A DNA stretch of 6,445 nt from Bacillota bacterium (GTDB lineage: Bacteria > Bacillota > Clostridia > Christensenellales > UBA1242). Under the pieces are notes generated by a model, which did not search any database, was not told where the DNA came from, and saw nothing but the letters and a program-made list of their open reading frames with translations. The stretch spans positions 1 to 6,445 of the forward strand of contig WQZR01000056.1 in assembly GCA_009780625.1 (NCBI GenBank), read 5' to 3'. Below are positions 1 through 5,914 of the stretch, piece after piece; the stretch's first letter is position 1, and each line of letters opens with the position of its first letter. A program made the position numbers and the translations under genes.

Positions 1-1017
1 ATAAATGTGGTCACAACGCTTGGCATTGTCGCCATGATGGCTTATGCCTTTGGCGAGTTTCACTTGATTTCAATAATAAGCAACTTGGTGATTATTCCGT
101 TGTTTGTTGTTTCTTTTGTGGCAAGTCTTGCTGCTGTGCTTCTAACGTTGATTTGGAGCGGCTTTGGTTTTGTGTTCTATGTTGCCGAAAGCCTACATTG
201 GTTTACTAATATGGTAAGTGGTTGGTTTGGGTTTATTGAACATATAACAATCTTCACCACTGCGAGTTTAATAGTTTTGTGGGTTATTATTGTTTTTGTT
301 CTAGGCAGGTTTGTTGTTATGAATAACAAAGTTAAACTTGTGGCAACTTCTTGTTTGGTTGTTGTGTTCTTTGTTTCTAGCATCTTGATAACAGTTCCAA
401 TTATTCCAACCAGTGCGGGAGTGTATGCTCTTTCAACTGGAGGGAACATTCTCACAACTTCGGCAGGCAAGAGTTATATTGTTGCCGAAAACACAAGGCG
501 GCTTAACCACACACTTCGAGTTGCGCATTTTATGAGATATCAAACCAAAACAATCATATTCTATGGCGATGTGAGTGAGAGGGTGGAAGAGTTTATTTTG
601 GAAAGAAAAGATTATAACTTTATCATCTTCAAAAACGTAGTGCCCAAAAAACTAGAAAGTGCAAACATTCTTGCCATTCCGCTTTCAACGGAAATAGAAA
701 TAAGAACAAGGTTGAACGAACTGGAGTTTATTGCCATGGCAAGAGAGGGCAGCGAGATTTCTGTTGCAAGTTTTATTATGGTCGACGGCTTTGTTCTTGC
801 GTTTATTCCGAGAACAGAGAATGAATATGATGTTGTGTTTCTAAACCAAACTGGAGTGCTAGACGAAGCAGATGCAATTTTTATCAACAGAGTTTATGCA
901 CCTATGCGCGAACTTGAATATAAAGTAGAGAAAACGTTTATAAACATTGCAGGCGAATATGAGAAATTGAATGCAAATGTTCCAAATTCCAGTGGTTTAG
1001 TTAAATGGAAATCCTAA
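1..1017 (+). CDS. comEC: ComEC/Rec2-like DNA internalization channel protein, 3' part (5' end outside window)
   Basis: The reading frame is open from the first base, so the gene begins upstream; the GTG at position 7 is internal. ComEC forms the inner-membrane channel that imports single-stranded DNA during transformation. The first ~40 visible residues match the end of the competence domain: an AYAFGEF segment, then SNLVIIPL (about residues 27-34), like the aNllxiPl signature of the family. Hydrophobic helices follow to about residue 134, with clear ones near 85-103 and 112-132. The remaining ~200 residues are soluble and sit where many ComEC proteins carry a metallo-beta-lactamase-like domain. 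I see no HxDxDH motif and no DxGQGD-type strand there, so that domain is either highly degenerate or replaced. The next gene starts 22 nt later and I see no terminator between them. The membrane part supports the family call; whether it works in DNA uptake is unknown. Confidence 0.72.
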   Translation: MNVVTTLGIVAMMAYAFGEFHLISIISNLVIIPLFVVSFVASLAAVLLTLIWSGFGFVFYVAESLHWFTNMVSGWFGFIEHITIFTTASLIVLWVIIVFVLGRFVVMNNKVKLVATSCLVVVFFVSSILITVPIIPTSAGVYALSTGGNILTTSAGKSYIVAENTRRLNHTLRVAHFMRYQTKTIIFYGDVSERVEEFILERKDYNFIIFKNVVPKKLESANILAIPLSTEIEIRTRLNELEFIAMAREGSEISVASFIMVDGFVLAFIPRTENEYDVVFLNQTGVLDEADAIFINRVYAPMRELEYKVEKTFINIAGEYEKLNANVPNSSGLVKWKS

Positions 1018-1023
1018 ACATTA

Positions 1024-1032
1024 TGATATAAT
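1024..1032 (+). promoter_or_regulatory. Extended -10 promoter for the kinase-like gene, predicted leaderless
   Basis: TGATATAAT is a perfect extended -10 element (TGn plus consensus TATAAT at 1027-1032). Seven bases separate it from the ATG at 1040, so the expected transcription start is at or within a base of the start codon. No good -35 hexamer lies 16-18 bp upstream, which is tolerated with an extended -10. No Shine-Dalgarno sequence lies before the ATG. Confidence 0.72.
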
Positions 1033-1039
1033 ATTAAGT

Positions 1040-1918
1040 ATGAAAAACGCACCAAAAGTTAAAAATGTTAATCTAACAAAACTTTGCAACGATGTGGCAA
1101 AAAATGCTTCAGGTCTTCTTTTGAAAGAAACAAAAAGACAAGAAGCTGAATATCTAGCCCTTGCAAAAAGTATTCTAAGACAAAAGAAACAGTTGTTGTT
1201 TATTGGCGGACCAGCATATTCTGGAACATCACAACTTACAAACAAACTTAAAGACACGCTAAGCGAAAACGGACTAGAAGTAGTCTTCTTTGAGTTAGAT
1301 GATTTTGTCATAAACCCAAAACTTCCAGCGATTCCTTCAAATATCAATAAGAAGAGATTCAATCTTTTCCTGAATGAGTTTCTAATCAACAAGTTTGCAA
1401 AAACTCCAAAGCAAGAGCAAGTTCCTCTAAGAGATGGGCAGAAGCCGGTTGTTGGTGAGCATATTCACAAATATGCAGAAGATACGGTTTATATAATCCT
1501 TCATAGATATGCTTTGATGTGTTCTTTCTTTGATGAGCTGGTTGAAAAGCATAGTTTTAAATTGTTTGTTTATAACAAATATAGTTTTGCTTTAGGCAAA
1601 AAGAAAATCACACCAGACCATATTCGAACGCTTAGACAAATTTCAAAAAACAGAGAGAACAAGAAGTTTAAAATTGCAGAATTCTTAAAACAAAGAGAAC
1701 TAGACCTTGAGGTTGAAAAAGAATATATGAACGCAAATTTCTGCAAGTGCTTCACGGTTTATAATTCAGGAAGTCTTTTGGAACCGTTTGTTTTAAAAAC
1801 AACGCTGCTTCTAAACCCAAGTGAAGAAAAAGAGAAAGACGCCCTAACAAGAATATATAGCCCGCTTGAATTTATGAAAACAGACATTCCAGAGACAATT
1901 TTGAGCAAGTACCTTTAA
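1040..1918 (+). CDS. Uridine kinase/phosphoribulokinase-like P-loop protein with degenerate Walker A (possible pseudokinase)
   Basis: A 292-residue protein that resembles the kinase half of clostridial uridine/nucleoside kinases (P-loop NTPases that phosphorylate nucleosides with ATP or GTP). Residues 53-68 hold the predicted P-loop strand and turn, GGPAYSGTS, like the AGPSSSGKTT of that family. The invariant lysine is threonine (T63). An ELDDF segment (D87, D88) follows, at the place of the family's acidic substrate-site motif. Residues ~190-258 (KKITPDHIRTLRQ through YNSGSLLEPFVLK) run parallel to the family lid and C-terminal segment (istTDxRLiRRivRD ... mFNSaLxYElxvLK), but the RRivRD residues are mostly lost. 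The ATG at 1040 is the first usable start: upstream in-frame codons reach a TAG at 998-1000 with no ATG, GTG or TTG between. It has its own promoter and terminator, so it is probably monocistronic. With the P-loop lysine missing, ordinary kinase activity is doubtful. The family placement is by motif only. Confidence 0.6.
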   Translation: MKNAPKVKNVNLTKLCNDVAKNASGLLLKETKRQEAEYLALAKSILRQKKQLLFIGGPAYSGTSQLTNKLKDTLSENGLEVVFFELDDFVINPKLPAIPSNINKKRFNLFLNEFLINKFAKTPKQEQVPLRDGQKPVVGEHIHKYAEDTVYIILHRYALMCSFFDELVEKHSFKLFVYNKYSFALGKKKITPDHIRTLRQISKNRENKKFKIAEFLKQRELDLEVEKEYMNANFCKCFTVYNSGSLLEPFVLKTTLLLNPSEEKEKDALTRIYSPLEFMKTDIPETILSKYL

Positions 1919-1941
1919 AAAAACGCGCAACGCGTTTTTTT
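1917..1941 (+). terminator. Intrinsic terminator after the kinase-like gene
   Basis: CGCG (1924-1927) pairs with CGCG (1931-1934) around a CAA loop. The stem extends through seven A:U pairs (1917-1923 with 1935-1941), and the T-run provides the U-tract. The left arm begins inside the TAA stop codon of the upstream gene. The flanking A-tract could also let it act on the opposite strand. Confidence 0.85.
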
Positions 1942-1943
1942 CG

Positions 1944-1952
1944 TGTTAGAAT
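1944..1952 (+). promoter_or_regulatory. Extended -10 promoter for ruvC, predicted leaderless
   Basis: TGTTAGAAT is an extended -10 element (TGn plus TAGAAT at 1947-1952). It begins two bases after the terminator T-run and lies 6 nt before the ruvC ATG at 1959, which places the predicted transcription start on the A of the ATG. The hexamer contains an in-frame TAG (1947-1949), so ruvC cannot start further upstream. There is no Shine-Dalgarno sequence and no recognisable -35, since that position falls in the terminator stem. Confidence 0.72.
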
Positions 1953-1958
1953 GGTTTT

Positions 1959-2447
1959 ATGAAAGTTTTGGGCATAGACACAGGTTTTGCTAGAGTTGGG
2001 TTTGCAGTTGTTGAACAAATAAACGGCAAGTTCAGTGCTGTTGACTATGGTGTTATTGAAACACCAAGCAGCATGAAGTTTAGCGACAGGCTTGTGGTTG
2101 TGGCTGAATCTATCAAACATCTTGCCAAGACGCATAAAATAGAATATGCCGGAGTTGAAGATTTATATTTTTCAACAAACAAAAGCACAGCCATGCAGGT
2201 TTCGCAGGCAAGAGGTGTTTTGGTTGTGGCTCTAAAAGAATGCGGTGTGACAGTTTATAACTTCACGCCAAATCAGGTTAAGAGCGTTTTAACCGGGCAG
2301 GGGAAGGCAACAAAAGAACAAGTGGAATATATGGTTAAAAAGCATCTTGGCATAACCGAGAAAATTAGACCAGATGATGCAAGCGATGCTATCGCCATTG
2401 CGATTACACATTTGATGACAAACAAGAATAGTCTAAAGGAGATTTAA
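1959..2447 (+). CDS. ruvC: Crossover junction endodeoxyribonuclease RuvC
   Basis: RuvC cuts Holliday junctions symmetrically in recombination and repair, working with the RuvAB branch-migration motor. At 162 residues it is close to the usual ~160-175. All four acidic catalytic residues can be placed: D7 in LGIDTG, E67 in GVEDLYF, and D140 and D143 in the PDDASDA motif. Other family signatures are present: QARGV (83-87), FTPNQVK (102-108), LTGQGKATKEQV (111-122) and the AIAIAITH end. The usual LGIDPG is LGIDTG here, a mild substitution beside the catalytic Asp. The N-terminus MKVLGID fits the family start exactly, which fixes the ATG at 1959 although it has no Shine-Dalgarno sequence. plsC follows 3 nt after the stop and its ribosome binding site lies inside the last ruvC codons, so the two are probably co-transcribed. 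ruvA and ruvB, frequent partners, are not immediately downstream. Confidence 0.96.
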   Translation: MKVLGIDTGFARVGFAVVEQINGKFSAVDYGVIETPSSMKFSDRLVVVAESIKHLAKTHKIEYAGVEDLYFSTNKSTAMQVSQARGVLVVALKECGVTVYNFTPNQVKSVLTGQGKATKEQVEYMVKKHLGITEKIRPDDASDAIAIAITHLMTNKNSLKEI

Positions 2448-2450
2448 AAA

Positions 2451-3083
2451 ATGTTTTGGTTCTATTATATATTTAAAATATGTATGTATATACCGTTTAG
2501 TATTATCTATCCAATGAAAGTTTATGGAAAGAAAAACCTTGTAAGAAAGGGAGCCGTGATTTTTGCACCAAACCACCAGCATTGGATGGACTGTATGTAT
2601 TTGTTGTTTAAGGTTCCAAGAAAAAGCCAAATCATTGGCAAGATTGAAATCAGAAAGAGCAAGTTTCTAAACTTTTTTGCATGGGGGTTTAGGTGGCCAC
2701 TTTTTGACAGAAAAAACCCGACGCTTGGTTTTTTTAGAGAAGTTGACAGCATTTTGAAAAAAGAAAGGGCTCTTGGAATTTTTCCAGAAGGAACAAGAAG
2801 AGAAAACGAAAACGAAGCTTTGGAAGCGAAGGGTGGAGTTGCGTTCTTTGCAATCAAGCACGACACATGGGTTCAGCCAATGGCGATTGAAAAGAAATGT
2901 AAGGCGTTTAAACGAAACAGACTTATAATCGGCGAGGCGTATAAAATCGAAAAGAAAGAAGGTGTTGGAACAAAAGAACTTATTGCAATAAGCACCAAAG
3001 AACTTTCGGTAAAAATCGAAGAGTTATATGCACAGTTTAAAGCAATGGACGACGCTAAAGCAGCAAAGAAGAATAAAAAATAA
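2451..3083 (+). CDS. plsC: 1-acyl-sn-glycerol-3-phosphate acyltransferase (PlsC/LPLAT family)
   Basis: This enzyme adds the second acyl chain to lysophosphatidate to make phosphatidate, the precursor of membrane phospholipids, at the cytoplasmic membrane. The 210-residue protein begins with a short hydrophobic segment (about 2-20), the likely membrane anchor. The acyltransferase blocks follow in order: NHQHWMD (41-47; the NHx4D catalytic pair H42 and D47), WPLFDRK (82-88, block II), FPEGTRRE (111-118, the glycerol-phosphate binding block III) and VQPMAIE (141-147, block IV). The tail is lysine-rich. Length and motif spacing are normal for small bacterial PlsC proteins. The start is supported by an AAAGGAG Shine-Dalgarno sequence at 2435-2441, 9 nt before the ATG and within the end of ruvC. 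Substrate preference cannot be read from the sequence; other LPLAT acyltransferases share these blocks. Confidence 0.9.
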   Translation: MFWFYYIFKICMYIPFSIIYPMKVYGKKNLVRKGAVIFAPNHQHWMDCMYLLFKVPRKSQIIGKIEIRKSKFLNFFAWGFRWPLFDRKNPTLGFFREVDSILKKERALGIFPEGTRRENENEALEAKGGVAFFAIKHDTWVQPMAIEKKCKAFKRNRLIIGEAYKIEKKEGVGTKELIAISTKELSVKIEELYAQFKAMDDAKAAKKNKK

Positions 3084-3093
3084 TTAATAACAG

Positions 3094-3120
3094 AAAATAC
3101 TTCCACATAGGAGGTATTTT
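3094..3120 (+). promoter_or_regulatory. Hairpin sequestering the Shine-Dalgarno of the carboxypeptidase gene; possible attenuator
   Basis: AAAATACTTCC (3094-3104) pairs with GGAGGTATTTT (3110-3120) over 11 bp, with one T-G wobble and an ACATA loop. The optimal Shine-Dalgarno AGGAGGT (3109-3115), 7 nt before the ATG at 3123, is almost entirely in the 3' arm. Two more Ts follow the stem, so the same element could act as a weak intrinsic terminator after plsC. The pairing is read directly; a regulatory role is inference. Confidence 0.65.
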
Positions 3121-3122
3121 TT

Positions 3123-4343
3123 ATGATTAAGTTTATTGTTCCAATTGTTGCTGCAGGACTTTTGTTTGGAGTTGGAAACGGGGCTATTCCAACGCAAGTG
3201 AGGAATGTTTCGGCTCCAAGGGTTTTGGATAAAAGGGTGAAACCAGTGCCTCTGGGTCCAGAAAAAATTGCCAGGGCTGAAGAAGCGGGCTTAAACATAA
3301 CCAGCAAGTCGGGGTTTTTGATGTGCAGAGACTCTGGGCAAGTTTTTTTTGAAAAGGATGCAGACAAAAAAATGCCAGTTGCATCAGTTGTAAAGATTAT
3401 GACAATGCTTCTAGCACACGAAGCAGAAGCAAGGGGTGAACTCGATTTTGATGAAAAAGTGACGGCATCTGAATTTGCTGCGGGTATGGGTGGAAGTCAG
3501 GTGTTTTTGGATGCTGGGTTTGATTATGCGGTGAGTGACCTTTTGACTTCAATAAGCATTGCCTCAGGCAACGATGCATCGGTTCTTATAGCCGAAAGGC
3601 TTGCAGGAAGCGAGGCGGCATATGTTTTTAAAATGAACCAAAGGGCAAAAGAACTTGGCATGTTCAACACAAACTTTAGTAATTGCACAGGGCTTCCAGA
3701 AGCAAATGGTTATAGCACTGCAAGAGACATGAGTATTGCAATGAAGGAGCTCACCAAATATCCAAAGTATTTCGAAACAGCAGGCATTTGGATGACTGAC
3801 ATAAAACACCAAAAAGATGGTCGTGTGACAGGGCTTTCAAACACAAATAAACTAAGCCGATTCTATCAAGGTTGCGACGGTGGAAAAACAGGGTTTACAC
3901 AGGAAGCTGGCTCGTGCCTTATTGCAACGGCAAAGAGGGGAGACTTGAGGCTTGTTGGTGGGGTTATTGGAGGCGTTGATTCCAAGACGAGATTTAAAGA
4001 AGTTTCAGACCTTTTTAACTATGGTTTTAACAGTTTTGTGGCAAAGACTTTAATCAGAGAAACCGACGAGTTTGCAGTTGAAATTATTGGTGCAAAAGGT
4101 GTGGTTAAAGCGTCGCCAAAGTTTGGGTATTCTAATATCGCAAAGAAGGGCGAAACGAAGGACCAACGCGTTGAAACAAGGTTTGAGAGGCTACAAGCGC
4201 CAATGGAAAAGGGAGATGTTGTTGGAAAGGCTGTGATTATGGAAAATGATGCGGTTGTTTATGAGATTGATTTGGTGCTTAAAGACGATGTTTTGGAGAA
4301 GACATATCTAGATTATTTAGATGATATTGTTTCAAAAATGTGA
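3123..4343 (+). CDS. D-alanyl-D-alanine carboxypeptidase, peptidase family S11 (DacA/DacF type, low-molecular-weight PBP)
   Basis: This penicillin-binding enzyme removes the terminal D-Ala from peptidoglycan stem peptides outside the membrane and so limits cross-linking. The three active-site motifs are intact and normally spaced: SVVK (S88 nucleophile, K91), SGN (148-150) and KTG (255-257). Residues 1-20 form a hydrophobic N-terminal segment after one Lys, a probable export signal; cleavage is uncertain, perhaps after the GNGA at 18-21. Residues ~315-390 match the C-terminal beta domain of PBP5-like proteins, including a LQAPMEKGDVVG segment. The extreme C-terminus (DYLDDIVSKM) has no hydrophobic helix and at most a short amphipathic one, so membrane attachment is unclear. 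The 406-residue length is typical. The start is fixed by AGGAGGT at 3109-3115, and no separate promoter is evident, so it may depend on read-through from ruvC-plsC. Whether it has the vegetative (DacA) or sporulation (DacF) role cannot be decided here. Confidence 0.93.
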   Translation: MIKFIVPIVAAGLLFGVGNGAIPTQVRNVSAPRVLDKRVKPVPLGPEKIARAEEAGLNITSKSGFLMCRDSGQVFFEKDADKKMPVASVVKIMTMLLAHEAEARGELDFDEKVTASEFAAGMGGSQVFLDAGFDYAVSDLLTSISIASGNDASVLIAERLAGSEAAYVFKMNQRAKELGMFNTNFSNCTGLPEANGYSTARDMSIAMKELTKYPKYFETAGIWMTDIKHQKDGRVTGLSNTNKLSRFYQGCDGGKTGFTQEAGSCLIATAKRGDLRLVGGVIGGVDSKTRFKEVSDLFNYGFNSFVAKTLIRETDEFAVEIIGAKGVVKASPKFGYSNIAKKGETKDQRVETRFERLQAPMEKGDVVGKAVIMENDAVVYEIDLVLKDDVLEKTYLDYLDDIVSKM

Positions 4344-4348
4344 TTTTT

Positions 4349-4377
4349 AAAAAAGGGCTTTTATGAAGCCTTTTTTT
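4349..4377 (+). terminator. Intrinsic terminator after the carboxypeptidase gene
   Basis: GGCTT (4356-4360) pairs with AAGCC (4366-4370) around a TTATG loop. A G-T wobble and six A:U pairs (4349-4354 with 4372-4377) extend it, and the run of seven Ts forms the U-tract. It starts 5 nt after the TGA stop. Confidence 0.88.
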
Positions 4378-4378
4378 G

Positions 4379-4387
4379 TGTTATAAT
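4379..4387 (+). promoter_or_regulatory. Extended -10 promoter for the site-2 protease-scpAB operon, predicted leaderless
   Basis: TGTTATAAT is a perfect extended -10 element (TATAAT at 4382-4387). It begins one base past the T-run of the preceding terminator and lies 5 nt before the ATG at 4393. Transcription would start at or next to the start codon. The hexamer contains an in-frame TAA (4384-4386), which rules out a more upstream start. There is no Shine-Dalgarno sequence, and the -35 position falls within the terminator hairpin and shows no TTGACA-like hexamer. Confidence 0.75.
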
Positions 4388-4392
4388 TAGAA

Positions 4393-5106
4393 ATGCTTTG
4401 GAGAATCTTAGACCTTCCATTTGATATTGCAATATTTGTGGCGTTGGCTGCAATTTTAGCATTGGTTTTGTGCTTAACAGTGCACGAGTTTTTTCACGCA
4501 TTTGTTGCATATAAACTTGGCGATTCAACCGCAAAGGTTGAGGGAAGGGTTACGTTAAACCCAATTAGACATATGGACCCGCTTGGAGCAATTATGCTTC
4601 TTATTGCAGGGTTTGGCTGGGCAAAGCCTGTTCCGGTTAATGCGAACAATTTTAAAAACACAAAACGTGGAATGGCTCTCACAGCATTCAGCGGACCGCT
4701 TTCAAACCTTGTTTTGGCGTTTATATTTGCATTGCCACTTCTTGTGGTTGTTGAATATCTGCATATGCAAATATTTCTTGACTCGCACTATGGTGCAGTT
4801 TTCTTATACGAGTTCTTGTTTATGCTTGTTGTGTTTAATATTGCACTGTTTATTTTTAACTTAATTCCGCTATATCCACTTGATGGGTTTCATGTTGTGA
4901 ATATGTTCTTGCCACACGAAAGCAAATATCTGTTCTTCAATCTTAGATATGGACAATATGTTTTGCTTGCTGTGATTGTACTTTTATTTTTGACGCGTGT
5001 GTTTGAGACCATCAGAAACTTTATTCTAAGCGGGTTTATTTGGTTCTGGGATTTATTTTTCAACACAGCATTTGTTCCAGTGTGGCTGGAGTGGTTGACG
5101 AGATAG
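4393..5106 (+). CDS. Site-2 protease family membrane metalloprotease (peptidase M50, YwhC-like)
   Basis: A 237-residue integral membrane protein of the M50 class, zinc proteases that cleave substrates within the membrane. The zinc motif HEFFH (31-35) lies in the first long hydrophobic helix, and the second metal-ligand motif, NLIPLYPLDG (156-165, ligand D164), lies in a later one. Between them are GWAKPVPVN (75-83) and FSGPLSN (99-105), typical of the compact YwhC-like subgroup. There is no PDZ or CBS domain, unlike RseP or SpoIVFB. Further hydrophobic stretches cover about 105-121, 136-160 and 186-200. The substrate cannot be inferred. The gene heads an operon: scpA follows after 7 nt and scpB after that. 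A site-2 protease beside scpAB is, to my knowledge, recurrent in Firmicutes, but I know of no established functional link. The start has no Shine-Dalgarno sequence and is predicted to be leaderless. Confidence 0.9.
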   Translation: MLWRILDLPFDIAIFVALAAILALVLCLTVHEFFHAFVAYKLGDSTAKVEGRVTLNPIRHMDPLGAIMLLIAGFGWAKPVPVNANNFKNTKRGMALTAFSGPLSNLVLAFIFALPLLVVVEYLHMQIFLDSHYGAVFLYEFLFMLVVFNIALFIFNLIPLYPLDGFHVVNMFLPHESKYLFFNLRYGQYVLLAVIVLLFLTRVFETIRNFILSGFIWFWDLFFNTAFVPVWLEWLTR

Positions 5107-5110
5107 GGGG
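5105..5110 (+). promoter_or_regulatory. Closely spaced ribosome binding site of scpA overlapping the protease stop codon
   Basis: AGGGGG includes the last two bases of the TAG stop of the protease gene and ends only 3 nt before the scpA ATG at 5114, shorter than the usual 5-9 nt. A G-U pair is needed for full pairing with the CCUCC anti-SD. The overlap favours translational coupling of scpA to the gene before it. Confidence 0.6.
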
Positions 5111-5113
5111 AAT

Positions 5114-5902
5114 ATGGAAGACGAAAAGCAATTAGAGTTTAATTTAGATAACAGCATTAATTATAAACTAGAGAATTTTGAAGGACCTTTAGACCTTCTT
5201 TTATATCTAATTAAACAACACAAGATGAGCATTATGGATATTAGGCTTAGCGAAATCACTGCACAATATCTAAAGTTTATGGAAGAGGTGGAAAACCTTC
5301 CACTTGAAAAGGCAAGCGAGTTTATTGAAATTGCTGCGACACTTCTTGAAATCAAATCAAAAACTTTGCTTCCAAAACCTGAGATTATTAAACCTATAGA
5401 AGATGATTTGGAAGAAAGGTTGAGACTGAGGCTTCTTGAATATCAAGCGTTTAAAGAAAGAGCAGAAGATTTAAAAGACCTTGAGGAACCAGGAAGATTC
5501 TATAAAGAAGTTAAAATCAACGAGAAAGATTTTAAAGTTGTTCTAAAAGACTTTAGCTATGACAAACTTCTAGACGCGTTTTCAAAAATGCTTGTTAGAG
5601 TTGAGAATATCGAAAAGCTGGAAGTGAAGGCAACTCAACACATTGCAATGGACGCCTTTACAGTTGTTGAAAAAATTGCTAAAATTAAGGATGGCTTAAT
5701 GAAAGAAGGCAAAGTTAAGTTCAGCGAGTTGTTTATTGGACAAACAACAAGGCAAGAAGTGATTACAACATTCCTTGCGCTGTTGGAACTTTTGAAAAGA
5801 GAACAGGTGACATTTAGTCAACAAGAAAAATTTGGCGAGATTATAATCGAAAAAGCCAACGAAGGCTTTGAAGAAATTATGCTTACAGACGACTATAACT
5901 AG
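5114..5902 (+). CDS. scpA: Segregation and condensation protein A (ScpA, SMC kleisin)
   Basis: ScpA is the kleisin subunit that bridges the SMC ATPase heads and binds an ScpB dimer, forming the condensin that compacts and separates newly replicated chromosomes. The N-terminal domain is diagnostic: FEGPLDLLLYLIK (22-34), then a DIRLSEITAQYL segment (42-53), then ASEFIEIAATLLEIKSKTLL (67-86). The middle (about 95-170) is charged and helical, as expected for the kleisin linker. Residues ~198-246 (KVKFSELF through GEIII) form the C-terminal winged helix that contacts the SMC cap. The 262-residue length is normal. It lies between the protease gene (7-nt gap) and scpB (12-nt gap) and is probably translated by coupling, given the close ribosome binding site. 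Confidence 0.96.
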   Translation: MEDEKQLEFNLDNSINYKLENFEGPLDLLLYLIKQHKMSIMDIRLSEITAQYLKFMEEVENLPLEKASEFIEIAATLLEIKSKTLLPKPEIIKPIEDDLEERLRLRLLEYQAFKERAEDLKDLEEPGRFYKEVKINEKDFKVVLKDFSYDKLLDAFSKMLVRVENIEKLEVKATQHIAMDAFTVVEKIAKIKDGLMKEGKVKFSELFIGQTTRQEVITTFLALLELLKREQVTFSQQEKFGEIIIEKANEGFEEIMLTDDYN

Positions 5903-5914
5903 GAGAAAGAAGAT

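Noticed and set aside
7..9. GTG at position 7 as the real start of the first gene
   Set aside because: The frame is open through the window edge, and the encoded protein begins in the middle of a ComEC membrane domain, so the gene continues upstream.
1004..1023. A terminator between comEC and the kinase-like gene
   Set aside because: No stem-loop with a T-run is present in the 22-nt gap, so read-through from comEC remains possible.
1917..1941. The CGCG palindrome as an operator site
   Set aside because: The A-tract, short CAA loop and T-run after a stop codon fit an intrinsic terminator better than a protein-binding operator.
3060..3093. A promoter for the carboxypeptidase gene in the A-rich stretch after plsC
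   Set aside because: There are AT-rich words such as TAATAA, but no TGn-extended -10 and no -35 at a sensible distance; composition alone explains them.
177..3812. Minus-strand open frames within comEC, ruvC, plsC and the carboxypeptidase gene
   Set aside because: They lie opposite well-recognised genes, have no family motifs and no ribosome binding sites, and their low-complexity composition mirrors the sense codons.
4583..4864. A 93-codon + strand frame inside the site-2 protease gene
   Set aside because: It overlaps the conserved GWAKPVP to NLIPL region of the protease in another frame and has no start signal.
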